From Nephrocerus scutellatus (lineage: Eukaryota; Arthropoda; Insecta; Diptera; Pipunculidae), in assembly GCA_947095585.1 (NCBI GenBank), contig OX352761.1, forward strand, positions 67,300,316 to 67,364,315: a stretch of DNA of 64,000 bases, given 5' to 3'. Each line of letters opens with the position of its first letter. Position 1 is the stretch's first letter. The notes under the pieces are model-generated. The model saw only the letters and a program-made list of their open reading frames with translations, searched no databases and was not told where the DNA came from. Shown in pieces: positions 1-12,713 of the stretch. Made by a program: the position numbers and the translations under genes.

Positions 1-178
1 AAACAAACAAACAAACAAACAAACAAACAAACAAACAAACAAACAAACAAACAAACAAACAAACAAACAAACAAACAAACAAACAAACAAACAAACAAAC
101 AAACAAACAAACAAACAAACAAACAAACAAACAAACAAACAAACAAACAAACAAACAAACAAACAAACACACAAACAA
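1..178. repeat. (AAAC)n microsatellite
   Basis: About 44 uninterrupted AAAC tetranucleotides start at the window edge; the last units degrade to acacaaac. The array probably extends left of the window. Confidence 0.98.
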
Positions 179-1099
179 GAGAATTTTAATGAAAGTTTTT
201 AATTCTTATGGGTTAATTTAAACTACCCTGAATATTATTACCCAAACAGTGTAGTTTGTATGGCTTCTTAAGAAACAGAAGGGAATGTGTGTATTTATAA
301 AAATCAAATTAATCAAGTTTACCACATTGCTTTATTGGTACACAATACGGTAAAAGAGAAAAAAAGTTTTCATTTATTGGAGTTAATTGGAGTTTTCTTT
401 CTTAAGAATCGATTTTCATATATACAAAAAAATTATATAAAAAATTGTATGGGGAGTGAAATCGAGTGTCAATAAAACGAGCGTTAACAAACGCGTTAAC
501 GAAAAGTTAAGTCGTTAGGTTTTTACCTTTCACACTACCTAGAGAGCTTAAATTTTGTGAGCAGCTATATCAACAGCATTTTTGATATTGAGTGTGACGA
601 GCGCTCGTGTGTGGCGCGTGTAATAACTATATGGAAAAGTGGAACTGGTATATATCGGATTCTCCTATTCAGAATTTGATGAGACTTGTTTAAAAATAAT
701 TTGCTAGCGCTTGGCTTACGATTACGGAATTGGTGATGTGTGTTACTCGTGGTGTGTGGCGCGTGTTATATATAAAAATCGATTCTTAAGGAGTAAACAC
801 CAGTCGCGCGATGGAGCTGACACGCACTTTTTTTTTTAATAAACCCTTAAATACAAATGATAAGCGTATTAAAAGCCATTAAGAGGTTTTTAATATTATT
901 TGGTTTGGTTCGTGTGCTCTGCGTTGTTACCAATCATTTTGACGTGACAACGTCTCACTACAAGGCGTGCATGTTCAAAAAGTCAAATGTTAAATGTCCA
1001 CTTTTGTGAGACACTGTTAATGCTCACACTGTTAAGTGAGACACTGTTAAATGTCCGACTGTTGTGATCACTATTAAATATAACAAAATTTAAATGTCA
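179..1099. other. Low-copy AT-rich spacer before the satellite
   Basis: No convincing gene. The longest frame (287-475, 62 codons) is low complexity and has no recognisable domain. The stretch holds two copies of gtgtggcgcgtgt (near 610 and 755), a long inverted repeat listed separately, and small gagacactgttaa-type direct repeats near 1005-1050 just before the satellite starts. Confidence 0.6.
401..790. mobile_element. Candidate MITE with 16-bp perfect terminal inverted repeats
   Basis: The arm cttaagaatcgatttt at 401-416 is the exact reverse complement of aaaatcgattcttaag at 775-790. Similarity continues inward imperfectly through a TATATA-rich stretch. Each arm contains TTAA near its outer edge, which would fit a piggyBac-type target, and there is no ORF inside the 390 bp. 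Only one copy is present here, so transposon status is inferred from structure alone. It could equally be a chance or hairpin-forming repeat. Confidence 0.35.
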
Positions 1100-1360
1100 G
1101 TATTTTGGGAACTAAGCCATTTCTCAAGAGATTCGTATGAAACTCGGAATGTATGACTAATATGTGACTATAAGACTTGTTCCTATGGAAATTCTGGGAT
1201 CTGGCCAATAGGGTCTGGGATTTTTGGAACCAAGCCATTTCTCATGAGATTCGTATGAAACTCGGAATGTAGGACTAATATGTGACTATAAGACTTGTTC
1301 CTATGGAAATTCTGGGATCTGGCCAATAGGGTCTGGGATTTTTGGAACCAAGCCATTTCT

Positions 1361-4300
1361 CATGAGATTCGTATGAAACTCGGAATGTAGGACTAATATG
1401 TGACTATAAGACTTGTTCCTATGGAAATTCTGGGATCTGGCCAATAGGGTCTGGGATTTTTGGAACCAAGCCATTTCTCAAGGGATTCGTATGAAACTCG
1501 GAATGTAGGACTAATATGTGACTATAAGACTTGTTCCTATGGAAATTCTGGGATCTGGCCAATAGGGTCTGGGATTTTTGGAACCAAGCCTTTTCTCAAG
1601 GGATTTGTATGAAACTCGGAATGTAGGACTAATATGTGACTATAAGCCTTGTTCCTATGGAAATTCTGGGATCTGGCCAATAGGGTCTGGGATTTTTGGA
1701 ACCAAGCTATTTCTCAAGGGATTCGTATGAAACTCGGAATGTAGGACCAATATGTGACTATAAGACTTGTTCCTGTGGAAATTCTGGGATCTGGCCAATA
1801 GGGTCTGGGATTTTTGGAACCAAACCATTTCTCAAGGGATTCGTATGAAATTCGGAATGTAGGACTAATATGTGACTATTAGACTTGTTCCTATGGAAAT
1901 TCTAGGGTCTGGGATTTTTGGAACCAAGCCATTTCTCAAGGGATTTGTATGAAACTCGGAATGTAGGACTAATATGTGACTATAAGACTTGTTCCTATGG
2001 AAATTCTGGGATCTGGCCAATAGGGTCTGGGATTTTTGGAACCAAGCCATTTCTCAAGGGATTTGTATGAAACTCGGAATGTAGGACTAATATGTGACTA
2101 TAAGACTTGTTCCTAAGGAAATTCTGCGATCTGGCCAATAGGGTCTGGGATTTTTGGAACCAAGCCATTTCTCAAGGGATTCGTATGAAACTTGGAATGT
2201 AGGACTAATATGTGATTATAAGACTTGTTCCTGTGGAAATTCTGGGATCTGGCCAATAGTGTCTGGGATTTTTGGAACCAAACCATTTCTAAAGGGATTC
2301 GTATGAAACTCGGAAGGTAGGACTAATATGTGACTATAAGACTTGTTCCTATGGAAATTCTAGGGTCTGGGATTTTTGGAACCAAGCCATTTCTCAAGGG
2401 ATTTGTATGAATCTCGGAATGTATGACTAATATGTGACTATAAGACTTGTTCCTATGGAAATTCTGGGATCTGGCCAATAGGGTCTGGGATTTTTGGAAC
2501 CAAGCCATTTCTCAAGGGATTCGTGTGAAACTCGGAATGTAGGACTAATATGTGACTATAAGACTAGTTCCTATGGAAATTCTGGGATCTGGCCAATAGG
2601 GTCTGGGATTTTTGGAACCAAGCCATTTCTCATGGGATTCGTATGAAACTCGGAATGTAGGACTAATATGTGACTATAAGACTTGTTCCTATGGAAATTC
2701 TGGGATCTGGCCAATAGGGTCTGGGATTTTTGGAACCAAGCCATTTCTCAAGGGATTCGTATGAAACTCGGAATGTAGGACTAATATGTGACTATAAGAC
2801 TTGTTCCTATGGAAATTCTAGGATCTGGCCAATAGGGTCTGCGATTTTTGGAACCAAGCCATTTCTCAAGGGATTTGTATGAAACTCGGAATGTAGGACT
2901 AATATGTGACTATAAGACTTGTTCCTATGGAAATTCTAGGATCTGGCCAATAGGGTCTGGGATTTTTGGAACCAAGCCATTTCTCAAGGGATTTGTATGA
3001 AACTCGGAATGTAGGACTAATATGTGACTATAAGACTTGTTCCTATGGAAATTCTGGGATCTGGCCAATAGGGTCTGGGATTTTTTGAACCAAGCCATTT
3101 CTCAAGGGATTTGTATGAAACTCGGAATGTAGGACCAATATGTGACTATAAGACTTGTCCCTGTGGAAATTCTGGGATCTGGCCAATAGGGTCTGGGATT
3201 TTTGGAACCAAACCATTTCTCGAGGGATTCGTATGAAACTCGGAATGTAGGACTAATATGTGACTATTAGACTTGTTCCTATGGAAATTCTAGGGTCTGG
3301 GATTTTTGGAACCAAGCCATTTCTCAAGGGATTTGTATGAAACTCGGAATGTAGGACTAATATGTGACTATAAGACTTGTTCCTATGGAAATTCTGCGAT
3401 CTGGCCAATAGGGTCTGGGATTTTTGAACCAAGCCATTTCTCAAGGGATTTGCATGAAACTCGGAATGTAGGACTAATATGTGACTATAAGACTTGTTCC
3501 TATGGAAATTCTGGGATCTGGCCAATAGGGTCTGGGATTTTTGGAACCAAGCCTTTTCTCAAGGGATTCGTATGAAACTTGGAATGTAGGACTAATATGT
3601 GACTATAAGACTTGTTCCTGTGGAAATTCTGGGATCTGGCCAATAGGGTCTGGGATTTTTGGAACCAAACCATTTCTCAAGGGATTCGTATGAAACTCGG
3701 AATGTAGGACTAATATGTGACTATAAGACTTGTTCCTATGGAAATTCTAGGGTCTGGGATTTTTGGAACCAAGCCATTTCTCAAGGGATTTGTATGAAAC
3801 TCGGAATGTAGGACTAATATGTGACTATAAGACTTGTTCCTATGGAAATTCTGGGATCTGGCCAATAGGGTCTGGGATTTTTAGACCAAGCCATTTCTCA
3901 AGGGATTCGTATGAAACTCGGAATGTAGGACTAATATGTGACTATAAGACTTGTTCCTATGGAAATTCTGGGATCTGGCCAATAGGGTCTGGGATTTTTG
4001 GAACCAAGCCATTTCTCATGGGATTCGTATGAAACTCGGAATGTAGGACTAATATGTGACTATAAGACTTGTTCCTATGGAAATTCTGGGATCTGGCCAA
4101 TACGGTCTGGGATTTTTGGAACCAAGCCATTTCTCAAGGGATTCGTATGAAACTCGGAATGTAGGACTAATATGTGACTATAAGACTTGTTCCTATGGAA
4201 ATTCTAGGATCTGGCCAATAGGGTCTGCGATTTTTGGAACCAAGCCATTTCTCAAGGGATTTGTATGAAACTCGAAATGTAGGACTAATATGTGACTATA

Positions 4301-4640
4301 AGACTTGTTCCTATGGAAATTCTGGGATCTGGCCAATAGGGTATTCTCAAGGGATTCGTATGAAACTCGGAATGTAGGACTAATATGTGACTATTAGACT
4401 TGTTCCTATGGAAATTCTAGGGTCTGGGATTTTTGGAACCAAGCCATTTCTCAAGGGATTTGTATGAAACTCGGAATTTAGGACTAATATGTGACTATAA
4501 GACTTGTTCCTATGGAAATTCTGGGATCTGGCTAATAGGGTCTGGGATTTTTGGAACCAAGCCATTTCTCAAGGGATTTGTATGAAACTCGGAATGTAGG
4601 ACTAATATGTGACTATAAGACTTGTTCCTATGGAAATTCT
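1361..4640. repeat. 3,280-bp tandem duplication, copy 1
   Basis: This block of about 28 monomers is repeated directly at 4641-7920 with the same irregular monomer order and the same private variants, for example the stray gtattctcaagg junction near 4351 and 7631. The join between copies reads ggaaattct/catgagattc, which fuses two different points of the monomer. It is therefore not an in-register unequal exchange. The two parental sequences share only ttct at the break. Confidence 0.93.
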
Positions 4641-7600
4641 CATGAGATTCGTATGAAACTCGGAATGTAGGACTAATATGTGACTATAAGACTTGTTCCT
4701 ATGGAAATTCTGGGATCTGGCCAATAGGGTCTGGGATTTTTGGAACCAAGCCATTTCTCAAGGGATTCGTATGAAACTCGGAATGTAGGACTAATATGTG
4801 ACTATAAGACTTGTTCCTATGGAAATTCTGGGATCTGGCCAATAGGGTCTGGGATTTTTGGAACCAAGCCTTTTCTCAAGGGATTTGTATGAAACTCGGA
4901 ATGTAGGACTAATATGTGACTATAAGCCTTGTTCCTATGGAAATTCTGGGATCTGGCCAATAGGGTCTGGGATTTTTGGAACCAAGCTATTTCTCAAGGG
5001 ATTCGTATGAAACTCGGAATGTAGGACCAATATGTGACTATAAGACTTGTTCCTGTGGAAATTCTGGGATCTGGCCAATAGGGTCTGGGATTTTTGGAAC
5101 CAAACCATTTCTCAAGGGATTCGTATGAAATTCGGAATGTAGGACTAATATGTGACTATTAGACTTGTTCCTATGGAAATTCTAGGGTCTGGGATTTTTG
5201 GAACCAAGCCATTTCTCAAGGGATTTGTATGAAACTCGGAATGTAGGACTAATATGTGATTATAAGACTTGTTCCTATGGAAATTCTGGGATCTGGCCAA
5301 TAGGGTCTGGGATTTTTGGAACCAAGCCATTTCTCAAGGGATTTGTATGAAACTCGGAATGTAGGACTAATATGTGACTATAAGACTTGTTCCTAAGGAA
5401 ATTCTGCGATCTGGCCAATAGGGTCTGGGATTTTTGGAACCAAGCCATTTCTCAAGGGATTCGTATGAAACTTGGAATGTAGGACTAATATGTGATTATA
5501 AGACTTGTTCCTGTGGAAATTCTGGGATCTGGCCAATAGTGTCTGGGATTTTTGGAACCAAACCATTTCTAAAGGGATTCGTATGAAACTCGGAAGGTAG
5601 GACTAATATGTGACTATAAGACTTGTTCCTATGGAAATTCTAGGGTCTGGGATTTTTGGAACCAAGCCATTTCTCAAGGGATTTGTATGAATCTCGGAAT
5701 GTATGACTAATATGTGACTATAAGACTTGTTCCTATGGAAATTCTGGGATCTGGCCAATAGGGTCTGGGATTTTTGGAACCAAGCCATTTCTCAAGGGAT
5801 TCGTGTGAAACTCGGAATGTAGGACTAATATGTGACTATAAGACTAGTTCCTATGGAAATTCTGGGATCTGGCCAATAGGGTCTGGGATTTTTGGAACCA
5901 AGCCATTTCTCATGGGATTCGTATGAAACTCGGAATGTAGGACTAATATGTGACTATAAGACTTGTTCCTATGGAAATTCTGGGATCTGGCCAATAGGGT
6001 CTGGGATTTTTGGAACCAAGCCATTTCTCAAGGGATTCGTATGAAACTCGGAATGTAGGACTAATATGTGACTATAAGACTTGTTCCTATGGAAATTCTA
6101 GGATCTGGCCAATAGGGTCTGCGATTTTTGGAACCAAGCCATTTCTCAAGGGATTTGTATGAAACTCGGAATGTAGGACTAATATGTGACTATAAGACTT
6201 GTTCCTATGGAAATTCTAGGATCTGGCCAATAGGGTCTGGGATTTTTGGAACCAAGCCATTTCTCAAGGGATTTGTATGAAACTCGGAATGTAGGACTAA
6301 TATGTGACTATAAGACTTGTTCCTATGGAAATTCTGGGATCTGGCCAATAGGGTCTGGGATTTTTTGAACCAAGCCATTTCTCAAGGGATTTGTATGAAA
6401 CTCGGAATGTAGGACCAATATGTGACTATAAGACTTGTCCCTGTGGAAATTCTGGGATCTGGCCAATAGGGTCTGGGATTTTTGGAACCAAACCATTTCT
6501 CGAGGGATTCGTATGAAACTCGGAATGTAGGACTAATATGTGACTATTAGACTTGTTCCTATGGAAATTCTAGGGTCTGGGATTTTTGGAACCAAGCCAT
6601 TTCTCAAGGGATTTGTATGAAACTCGGAATGTAGGACTAATATGTGACTATAAGACTTGTTCCTATGGAAATTCTGCGATCTGGCCAATAGGGTCTGGGA
6701 TTTTTGAACCAAGCCATTTCTCAAGGGATTTGTATGAAACTCGGAATGTAGGACTAATATGTGACTATAAGACTTGTTCCTATGGAAATTCTGGGATCTG
6801 GCCAATAGGGTCTGGGATTTTTGGAACCAAGCCTTTTCTCAAGGGATTCGTATGAAACTTGGAATGTAGGACTAATATGTGACTATAAGACTTGTTCCTG
6901 TGGAAATTCTGGGATCTGGCCAATAGGGTCTGGGATTTTTGGAACCAAACCATTTCTCAAGGGATTCGTATGAAACTCGGAATGTAGGACTAATATGTGA
7001 CTATAAGACTTGTTCCTATGGAAATTCTAGGGTCTGGGATTTTTGGAACCAAGCCATTTCTCAAGGGATTTGTATGAAACTCGGAATGTAGGACTAATAT
7101 GTGACTATAAGACTTGTTCCTATGGAAATTCTGGGATCTGGCCAATAGGGTCTGGGATTTTTAGACCAAGCCATTTCTCAAGGGATTCGTATGAAACTCG
7201 GAATGTAGGACTAATATGTGACTATAAGACTTGTTCCTATGGAAATTCTGGGATCTGGCCAATAGGGTCTGGGATTTTTGGAACCAAGCCATTTCTCATG
7301 GGATTCGTATGAAACTCGGAATGTAGGACTAATATGTGACTATAAGACTTGTTCCTATGGAAATTCTGGGATCTGGCCAATACGGTCTGGGATTTTTGGA
7401 ACCAAGCCATTTCTCAAGGGATTCGTATGAAACTCGGAATGTAGGACTAATATGTGACTATAAGACTTGTTCCTATGGAAATTCTAGGATCTGGCCAATA
7501 GGGTCTGCGATTTTTGGAACCAAGCCATTTCTCAAGGGATTTGTATGAAACTCGAAATGTAGGACTAATATGTGACTATAAGACTTGTTCCTATGGAAAT

Positions 7601-7920
7601 TCTGGGATCTGGCCAATAGGGTATTCTCAAGGGATTCGTATGAAACTCGGAATGTAGGACTAATATGTGACTATTAGACTTGTTCCTATGGAAATTCTAG
7701 GGTCTGGGATTTTTGGAACCAAGCCATTTCTCAAGGGATTTGTATGAAACTCGGAATTTAGGACTAATATGTGACTATAAGACTTGTTCCTATGGAAATT
7801 CTGGGATCTGGCTAATAGGGTCTGGGATTTTTGGAACCAAGCCATTTCTCAAGGGATTTGTATGAAACTCGGAATGTAGGACTAATATGTGACTATAAGA
7901 CTTGTTCCTATGGAAATTCT
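4641..7920. repeat. 3,280-bp tandem duplication, copy 2
   Basis: Near-identical to 1361-4640. Visible differences include gattataag near 5258 where copy 1 has gactataag, and gatttgtatg near 6731 where copy 1 has gatttgcatg near 3450. After 7920 the array resumes in normal monomer phase (gggatctgg). Confidence 0.93.
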
Positions 7921-9403
7921 GGGATCTGGCCAATAGGGTCTGGGATTTTTGGAACCAAACCATTTCTCAAGGGATTCGTATGAAACTCGGAATGTAGGAC
8001 TAATATGTGACTATAAGACTTGTTCCTATGGAAATTCTAGGGTCTGCGATTTTTGGAACCAAGCCATTTCTCAAGGGATTTGTATGAAACTCGGAATGTA
8101 GGACTAATATGTGATTATAAGACTTGTTCCTATGGAAATTCTGGGATCTGGCCAATAGGGTCTGGGATTTTTGGAACCAAGCCATTTCTCAAGGGATTCG
8201 TATGAAACTCGGAATGTAGGACTAATATGTGACTATAAGACTTGTTCCTATGGAAATTCTGGGATCTGGCCAATAGGGTCTGGGATTTTTGGAACCAAGC
8301 CATTTCTCATGGGATTCGTATGAAACTCGGAATGTAGGACTAATATGTGACTATAAGACTTGTTCCTATGGAAATTCTGGGATCTGGCCAATAGGGTCTG
8401 GGATTTGTGGAACCAAGCCATTTCTCAAGGGATTCGTATGAAACTCGGAATGTAGGACTAATATGTGACTATAAGACTTGTTCCTATGGAAATTCTAGGA
8501 TATGGCCTAGACTTTGTTCCTATGGAAATTCTGGGATCTGGCTAATAGGGTCTGGGATTTTTGGAACCAAGCCATTTCTCAAGGGATTTGTATGAAACTC
8601 GGAATGTAGGACTAATATGTGACTATAAGACTTGTTCCTATGGAAATTCTGGGATCTGGCCAATAGGGTCTGGGATTTTTGGAACCAAACCATTTCTCAA
8701 GGGATTCGTATGAAACTCGGAATGTAGGACTAATATGTGACTATAAGACTTGTTCCTATGGAAATTCTAGGGTCTGGGATTTTTGGAACCAAGCCATTTC
8801 TCAAGGGATTTGTATGAAACTCGGAATGTAGGACTAATATGTGATTATAAGACTTGTTCCTATGGAAATTCTGGGATCTGGCCAATAGGGTCTGGGATTT
8901 TTGGAACCAAGCCATTTCTCAAGGGATTCGTATGAAACTCGGAATGTAGGACTAATATGTGACTATAAGACTTGTTCCTATGGAAATTCTGGGATCTGGC
9001 CAATAGGGTCTGGGATTTTTGGAACCAAGCCATTTCTCATGGGATTCGTATGAAACTCGGAATGTAGGACTAATATGTGACTATAAGACTTGTTCCTATG
9101 GAAATTCTGGGATCTGGCCAATAGGGTCTGGGATTTTTGGAACCAAGCCATTTCTCAAGGGATTCGTATGAAACCCGGAATGTAGGACTAATATGTGACT
9201 ATAAGACTTGTTCCTATGGAAATTCTAGGATATGGCCAATAGGGTCTGCGATTTTTTGAACCAAGCCATTTCTCAAGGGATTTGTATGAAACTCGGAATG
9301 TAGGACTAATATGTGACTATAAGACTTGTTCCTATGGAAATTCTGGGATCTGGCGAATAGGGTCTGGGATTTTTGGAACCAAGCCGTTTCTCAAGGGATT
9401 CGT

Positions 9404-10914
9404 GCCTTTTAATTTAATCGTAATATTGGCCACAACGTCAAAGAATTTCACTCCAACCGCGCGTAAAGATTACACGCACATATTTTTTTAACAGCTCTTA
9501 CTTCTCCTACTACTATCGACGCAACTGCATTACTAGCTTTGTGCAGTGATATGATATATTTAATATGTACCCATCTCACAATAAATTGTTATGAACATTT
9601 AAATCAGCTTATAAATTATTTATTCTGTTGTATGTGATGTGATTGATGATCATGTGTGTATGTTAGTTGAAACCAAAAGCTGCATTACTGTGTTTGGGCA
9701 GTAATATGCAATATGCAGCAACTTCACAGTTAGTGGTTATGAACATTAAAATTTGCTTATAAATAATTTATATATAATGTGATGTGATGATAATGTATGT
9801 GATGAGCTACGGTGCAAGGCGTAGGACTTGTATTTAGTATAGCATTTTTTTTAATATATCCGTCCGTGTTTATATCCCACAGACAACAAGATCTTTGTTT
9901 TCTTTTCTTTCGTCCCGGACAGAAGTTGTCACGCTCAAAACCCACGGTCGTGTCTTCGACACAGCCTACCCTGCTCTTTTTTTTATGTATTTCTCTCGAT
10001 AACTAGAAAACCAGTTGCAAAACGGTGTGCAATATACGAGTAGTATGTAGTATACTACATAATGAGCTAGTAAAGTAGACGTTATAGTGCGAATTAAAAG
10101 CTTGAAGCAAGAGTCCGCTGCCGAGTGCGGCAATATGACGAGCATTCGATGGGGTCTTTTAGCAAGTAATGTACGCTATTTTTCACAGTACCAAATAAAG
10201 TATTCCTGAAACTGCTTATCCGCAATGAAACAAAGAAATTACAAATATACTGTGGTAATGTGTGTTCGCTGAGACTGCAGTAAATCACTAGTGTGGATAA
10301 TCCCTACATTCGAGGCATTAGGAAACAGTCACTTTTTTATATAGTCATGTGAAAATAAATTATAAGACATTTTGGATTCTTTCAGTAAAACTATGGGCAC
10401 CCTTAATGTGTACAAAATATTTCTTCGTTAGTCCATTAGAATATCAATTTGACTTACCCTGTCATTCGGTAATATGTAATGTATAAACGAAAAAAAAGCT
10501 TTACCTCATACGAAGCCAGTTATCAACAATATATAATATAGTTAAGCATATCTTCAATCATATGTCTTAACTACTCGTATTTTAAAATCATAAGATTGTA
10601 AACGCAGTGCATTGAACATTTTATAATGCATTGCCATTGTTTAGTCAACTGCTCGTATTGCGAAGACCTAGTAGTACCGTAATTGGTAAATAATTTATTT
10701 TTACAACTTTTATTTTTTGATTGCGATTTAATTTGTAATAATAATTTTAATGTAAATTAAATAACCATTTCAAATTTAGCTATTGACGGTGACATCATAA
10801 ATTAATAAATTTTGGGAGTCTACTCATAATATAATATTATTTAGACTTTATACATTATTGATTTTCGAATAAGGGTTCTTTAAGTAGAAATTACTTACTT
10901 GAAGCTGACAGAAA
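9404..10914. other. AT-rich unique spacer upstream of the exon, copy 1
   Basis: No ORF with recognisable domains. It contains an imperfect 155-bp tandem duplication (9526-9810, listed separately) and otherwise looks like non-coding, possibly upstream or intronic DNA. An identical stretch lies at 19298-20808. Confidence 0.6.
9526..9810. repeat. Imperfect 155-bp direct repeat
   Basis: Two diverged units begin at tgcattac near 9526 and 9681. They share the order tgcattac, gcagt-atatg, ttatgaaca, gcttataaat and tgtgatgtgat. The divergence shows this local duplication is much older than the 9.9-kb duplication that copied it to 19420-19704. Confidence 0.7.
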
Positions 10915-11102
10915 ATGGAGAAACTGCATGAATATCAGGGATGGTCGGGACGTTTCCACGAGTGGCATGATGATATTAAAGGCAGATTGCTAGGTTTTCG
11001 CGAACAACATCCTGAAAGTTTGGTGGAAATGGTCAAAATCGCCGCAAATAGTCAAATGAAAGGAAATGCAAGTGTTGAACAGGATTTTTCTCATATTTAC
11101 AG
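10915..11102 (+). CDS. Candidate host coding exon, copy 1 (function unknown)
   Basis: An ATG with favourable context (gaaaATGG) opens 62 codons plus two bases and ends at CAG/GTAACT, a good match to an insect 5' splice donor, implying a phase-2 intron. The peptide is hydrophilic and rich in Trp, His and Glu (MEKLHEYQGW... to ...DFSHIY), with no signal peptide or membrane segment. Its composition is ordinary and unlike the surrounding AT-rich DNA or the satellite. I do not recognise the family. A weak acceptor (gctgacag/AAAATGG) lies just upstream, so it could be either a first or an internal exon. No continuing exon is visible before the repeats at 11.4 kb. It may be a gene fragment or the first exon of a gene with a very long intron. 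Confidence 0.5.
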
Positions 11103-11234
11103 GTAACTTTCTGTTGCTATTTCTGTTCTATTCATTTCATAAAATTAAAATCGTATTCTATAATAATATAAGAATATATATAAGTCGAAAACTTTACTTT
11201 AAAACTAAAAACACAGCCTAAATCAAACATATTA

Positions 11235-11265
11235 TACAGCCTTGGACAAAAGTACTAGGCACCAC
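11235..11265 (+). mobile_element. Tc1/mariner-like terminal inverted repeat, solo (copy 1)
   Basis: The sequence tacagccttggacaaaagt, followed by a GGCACC-type segment, resembles the outer end of Tc1-like transposons, which begin TACAG and carry GGACAAAAGT. I see no facing TIR or transposase nearby, so this is at most a relic end. Confidence 0.3.
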
Positions 11266-11440
11266 TTGAAAATCGCCCAATCTTCAAAAAGCGGCAAGTT
11301 AAAAAAATATATGCAGTTACGTTAAAAATATGCTTTTTTTAATTAAAAACTCGTCATATTAAGGCCACTTCCTTTTTCAGTTTGTAGAAACAAATTAGGC
11401 AAAAAAACTAAATACATTTCAATTCGGCTTAGAACATTAT

Positions 11441-12103
11441 ATTGTTCAGTTTTATTGATATAATTTTAAAAAAATCCCTTTTTAAATTCTTTATATTATC
11501 TTCGCGTGTCCGTGTGTTTGTGGCTGGCTGTCTGGCTGGCGGGCCAAATTTTTTAACCCACTTCCTTAAGCTAGATTTTATACAAGCTTTGTACAAATGT
11601 ATATCTCCGATGACAACAGTTTCTATTAAAATTTGGGCCCTCGGGCCTATGGGTCAGGGGACACACATACAAATGTTTTACAAAATTTACCCGATTTTAT
11701 TTAAATTTTATACGCATGTATGTATCTCCGATGAACAACACTTTTTGTAAAAATTTAGAAGTGATCGGTCCCCGGGGTCGAGAGTTATCGGGTCCTGAAA
11801 ATTTTAAAAAATTTATCCGATTTTCTTCAAATTTTATACATGTTTAATCTTAATCTTTAATCTTTAATATGAACAACGCTTTTTGTTAAACTTTGGAAGT
11901 GGCCCCAGGACCGACGATTTTTTTTAAATTTTATGCACATGTGTATCTCCGATGGAAACACTTTTTGTAAAAATTTTGGATTGATCCCAAACAATTTTTT
12001 TTTTTAAATTTTACGATTTTATTTAAACTTTGCACATTGTGAATCCCCGATCAGAGAATTCACGGGAAAAATTTAAATTTTTATTGGCTGTTTTATTAAA
12101 AAC
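11441..12103. repeat. AT-rich degenerate repeat block
   Basis: Loose copies of a module containing tttaaattttat, a catgt segment, a gtatctccgatg core and a ctttttgtaaaa segment occur near 11600, 11720, 11940 and 12040. It lies directly left of a ctagctgacccggcgaac segment (12104 on) that resembles widely dispersed insect repeats. Element class not identified. The segment from 11549 onward is also the left half of the 2,058-bp unit amplified at 21443. Confidence 0.55.
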
Positions 12104-12384
12104 TAGCTGACCCGGCGAACTTCGTACTGCCTTAGAATCAATAAATGTTTTATAACTTATTAGCTGAATTAAATTCAGTTTCTTATTAAATAAATACCCA
12201 AAATTAATGAGGTCAAAAAAGTGTCGTGTTATGTGTTTGCGCACAAAAAAATCAAAACAAAAGTGCAAGCAAACGGTTCGCGCATTCGGCCTACCATCAA
12301 GTGCAAAGTGCAATGTGTGTGTCCGTGTGCCCCATCCTTAACAGCGCAGCTAAAGAACTTAGTGAAACTTAACTGTCGTGTGTT

Positions 12385-12713
12385 TTTCTCATATAAGTTT
12401 GAGGAACGTCCATCCACCTCTCATGTGGAACTCAAACAACTTCGTATGTTAAGCACGTTAAATTCTAACCTAGACAGCATAATAAAATGGGGAGAAAACA
12501 ATCGAGTAGAATTTAACGCTTCCAAAACCCAATGCTGTCTCCTGTCGTCTAATCGAATCCCAAATCCCATGCCATTATCCATGAATGGCACTTGCATCGA
12601 GGAAACTGAAAATCTCGCAATTCTCGGTATGTGCGTTAACGACAAGCTCCGTTGGAATGACCACATATTTACCGTCGCCAAAAATGCTGCGAAATGTTTA
12701 GGTTTTCTAACCC
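12385..12713 (+). pseudogene. CR1/jockey-type LINE RT fragment (subfamily A2), cut by the duplication join
   Basis: Translates to the post-palm/thumb part of a non-LTR reverse transcriptase, including VELKQLRMLSTLNS and LGMCVNDKLRWNDHIF. It is about 70% similar to family A at 59,613-60,720 by eye. The catalytic FADD box lies upstream of the preserved part and is absent. The frame runs on beyond 12713 into satellite DNA, ending at 12775, which makes a chimeric ORF with no expected function. The complete version of this fragment is at 22,279. Confidence 0.85.

Larger units (their letters stand above)
1100..9403. repeat. Satellite array, 118-bp and 104-bp monomers (array 1)
   Basis: About 70 head-to-tail monomers of a single family; each contains gactataagacttgttcc and ggaaccaagccatttctca. 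Most monomers are 118 bp. A recurrent short form of 104 bp lacks 14 bp of the gatctggccaataggg segment and usually follows a monomer reading gactattag instead of gactataag. Short monomers recur at about 457-458 bp (3 x 118 + 104), giving a four-monomer higher-order repeat over part of the array. Short open frames on both strands are by-products of the repeat: a 118-bp period shifts frame at every unit. The array ends abruptly at 9403. Confidence 0.97.
2821..12713. repeat. 9.9-kb tandem segmental duplication, copy 1
   Basis: 9,893 bp, beginning inside the satellite at ggatctggcc and ending inside a LINE fragment at ctaaccc. The same order of satellite, AT-rich spacer, exon, AT-rich repeat and LINE recurs at 12714-22607. 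The novel join at 12713/12714 (ctaaccc/ggatctgg) fuses LINE coding sequence to a satellite monomer. Only GG is shared between the two parental breakpoints. Confidence 0.95.

Noticed and set aside
1100..9403. CRISPR-like array (regular repeats)
   Set aside because: There are no spacers; entire 118-bp monomers are repeated head to tail and the context is a eukaryotic transposon-rich genome.
1865..9491. Repeated 61-90 codon open frames on both strands of the satellite
   Set aside because: They follow monomer phase, end wherever the period shifts frame, and appear equally on both strands; they are by-products of the repeat.
10094..10288. 64-codon minus-strand frame upstream of the exon (copy at 19988-20182)
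   Set aside because: No domain, no splice or start context, and its duplicate is identical only because the whole 9.9-kb block is recent.
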